64,000 bases of DNA, from positions 3,404,852 through 3,468,851 of the forward strand of contig OZ026550.1 in assembly GCA_964020155.1 (NCBI GenBank). The letters are read 5' to 3'. Numbering within the stretch: position 1 is the first letter of the stretch; the number at the start of each line of letters is the position of its first letter. The notes below the pieces were generated by a model that was not told the DNA's origin, ran no database searches, and saw nothing but the letters and a program-made list of their open reading frames with translations. Below, piece by piece: positions 63,725 through 64,000 of this stretch. A program made the position numbers and the translations under genes. This DNA comes from Chondrilla cf. caribensis. Its lineage: Eukaryota; Porifera; Demospongiae; Chondrillida; Chondrillidae.

Positions 63725-63733
63725 CTTATATAC
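63725..63733 (-). promoter_or_regulatory. TATA box of the Wnt gene
   Basis: GTATATAAG on the minus strand, 76 bp upstream of the Wnt ATG, leaving room for a transcription start at about 63700 and a 50-base 5' UTR. Further upstream AGGTGTCAC (T-box half-site-like) and CCTTTGG (TCF-like) words occur near 63767-63782; they are suggestive only. Confidence 0.55.
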
Positions 63734-64000
63734 ACTGGTTGTGATGGGATTCGGTAACCCTATCAGGTGTCACATCCTTTGGGGTAGGTGTGGCATGTAC
63801 TAGGTGGCCTGTGGTTAGGTATCACGAGGATTAGAAGACGACCTCCTTAATAAAGGACATGAATATGCTAATGACATGACTGTGATCACGGCCCTGTCTT
63901 CCATAGTTCTAATACAGTGCTATGGTCTATGAGGAATGTGCATTTTGAGCTGCACAGATGTGCGTAATCTGTGGATTAATGCTATATGATTCATCCAATT

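Noticed and set aside
1..64000. CRISPR arrays, tRNA or rRNA genes, prokaryotic operons
   Set aside because: No regular spacer-repeat array, no tRNA-like cloverleaf noticed, and the spliced genes are clearly animal.

Overview
The window is eukaryotic, intron-rich and AT-rich, with short spliced genes in both orientations, many small transposon relics and abundant (GT)n and TACG/GTAC runs. The gene set (CPSF73, MIF, a VIT-VWA protein, an NJMU-R1/C17orf75 homologue, a SUSD2-like mosaic membrane protein and a Wnt), together with compact introns and sponge-like domain mosaics, suggests an early-branching animal. A demosponge such as Amphimedon is the best guess; this is inference, since no search was run.

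Layout. 1-2942 (+): 3' half of CPSF3, entering from outside the window. 3526-4234 (-): 5'-truncated non-LTR retrotransposon tail. 5800-9002 (+): three-exon MIF/D-dopachrome tautomerase gene whose first intron hosts a decayed LINE. 9383-12296 (-): VWA5A-like VIT+VWA gene. 12428-19349 (+): 13-exon NJMU-R1 homologue, starting 131 bp from the VWA5A start (head-to-head), with a hAT relic and foldback elements in its introns. 20806-22557 (-): seven-TM-type receptor-like gene, apparently frame-broken twice. 22558-24700: no gene; a degenerate short-unit array. 24713-27011 (-): truncated paralogue of the SUSD2-like gene. 27012-35500: mostly non-coding, with MITEs, microsatellites, a possible 3'-terminal exon near 32089 and a decayed ORF near 34000. 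35537-44462 (-): the intact SUSD2-like gene (IgGFc-binding, IPT, linker, AMOP, vWD, SUSD2 C-terminal module, two EGFs, TM), with a Helitron relic in an intron. 45050-48240: 1.25-kb tandem duplication array. 48241-48579 (-): LINE 5' fragment. 49567-50508 (-): third, dead paralogue. 50576-52358 (+): pogo/Tigger transposon with a dead transposase. 53653-53934: foldback element with a telomere-like core. 54300-55570: degenerate minisatellite. 56678-57368: TA-flanked TIR element. 57400-61290: no gene seen. 61293-63649 (-): complete four-exon Wnt gene with a TATA box.

How they relate. CPSF3, MIF, VWA5A-like and NJMU-R1 look like unrelated housekeeping genes packed closely; the VWA5A/NJMU-R1 pair probably shares a bidirectional promoter. 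The SUSD2-like locus is a local gene family: one full gene flanked by two defective 3' copies on the same strand, consistent with tandem duplication followed by decay. Exon coordinates were set by GT-AG sites, reading-phase agreement at every junction and remembered family alignments; they have not been tested against transcripts.
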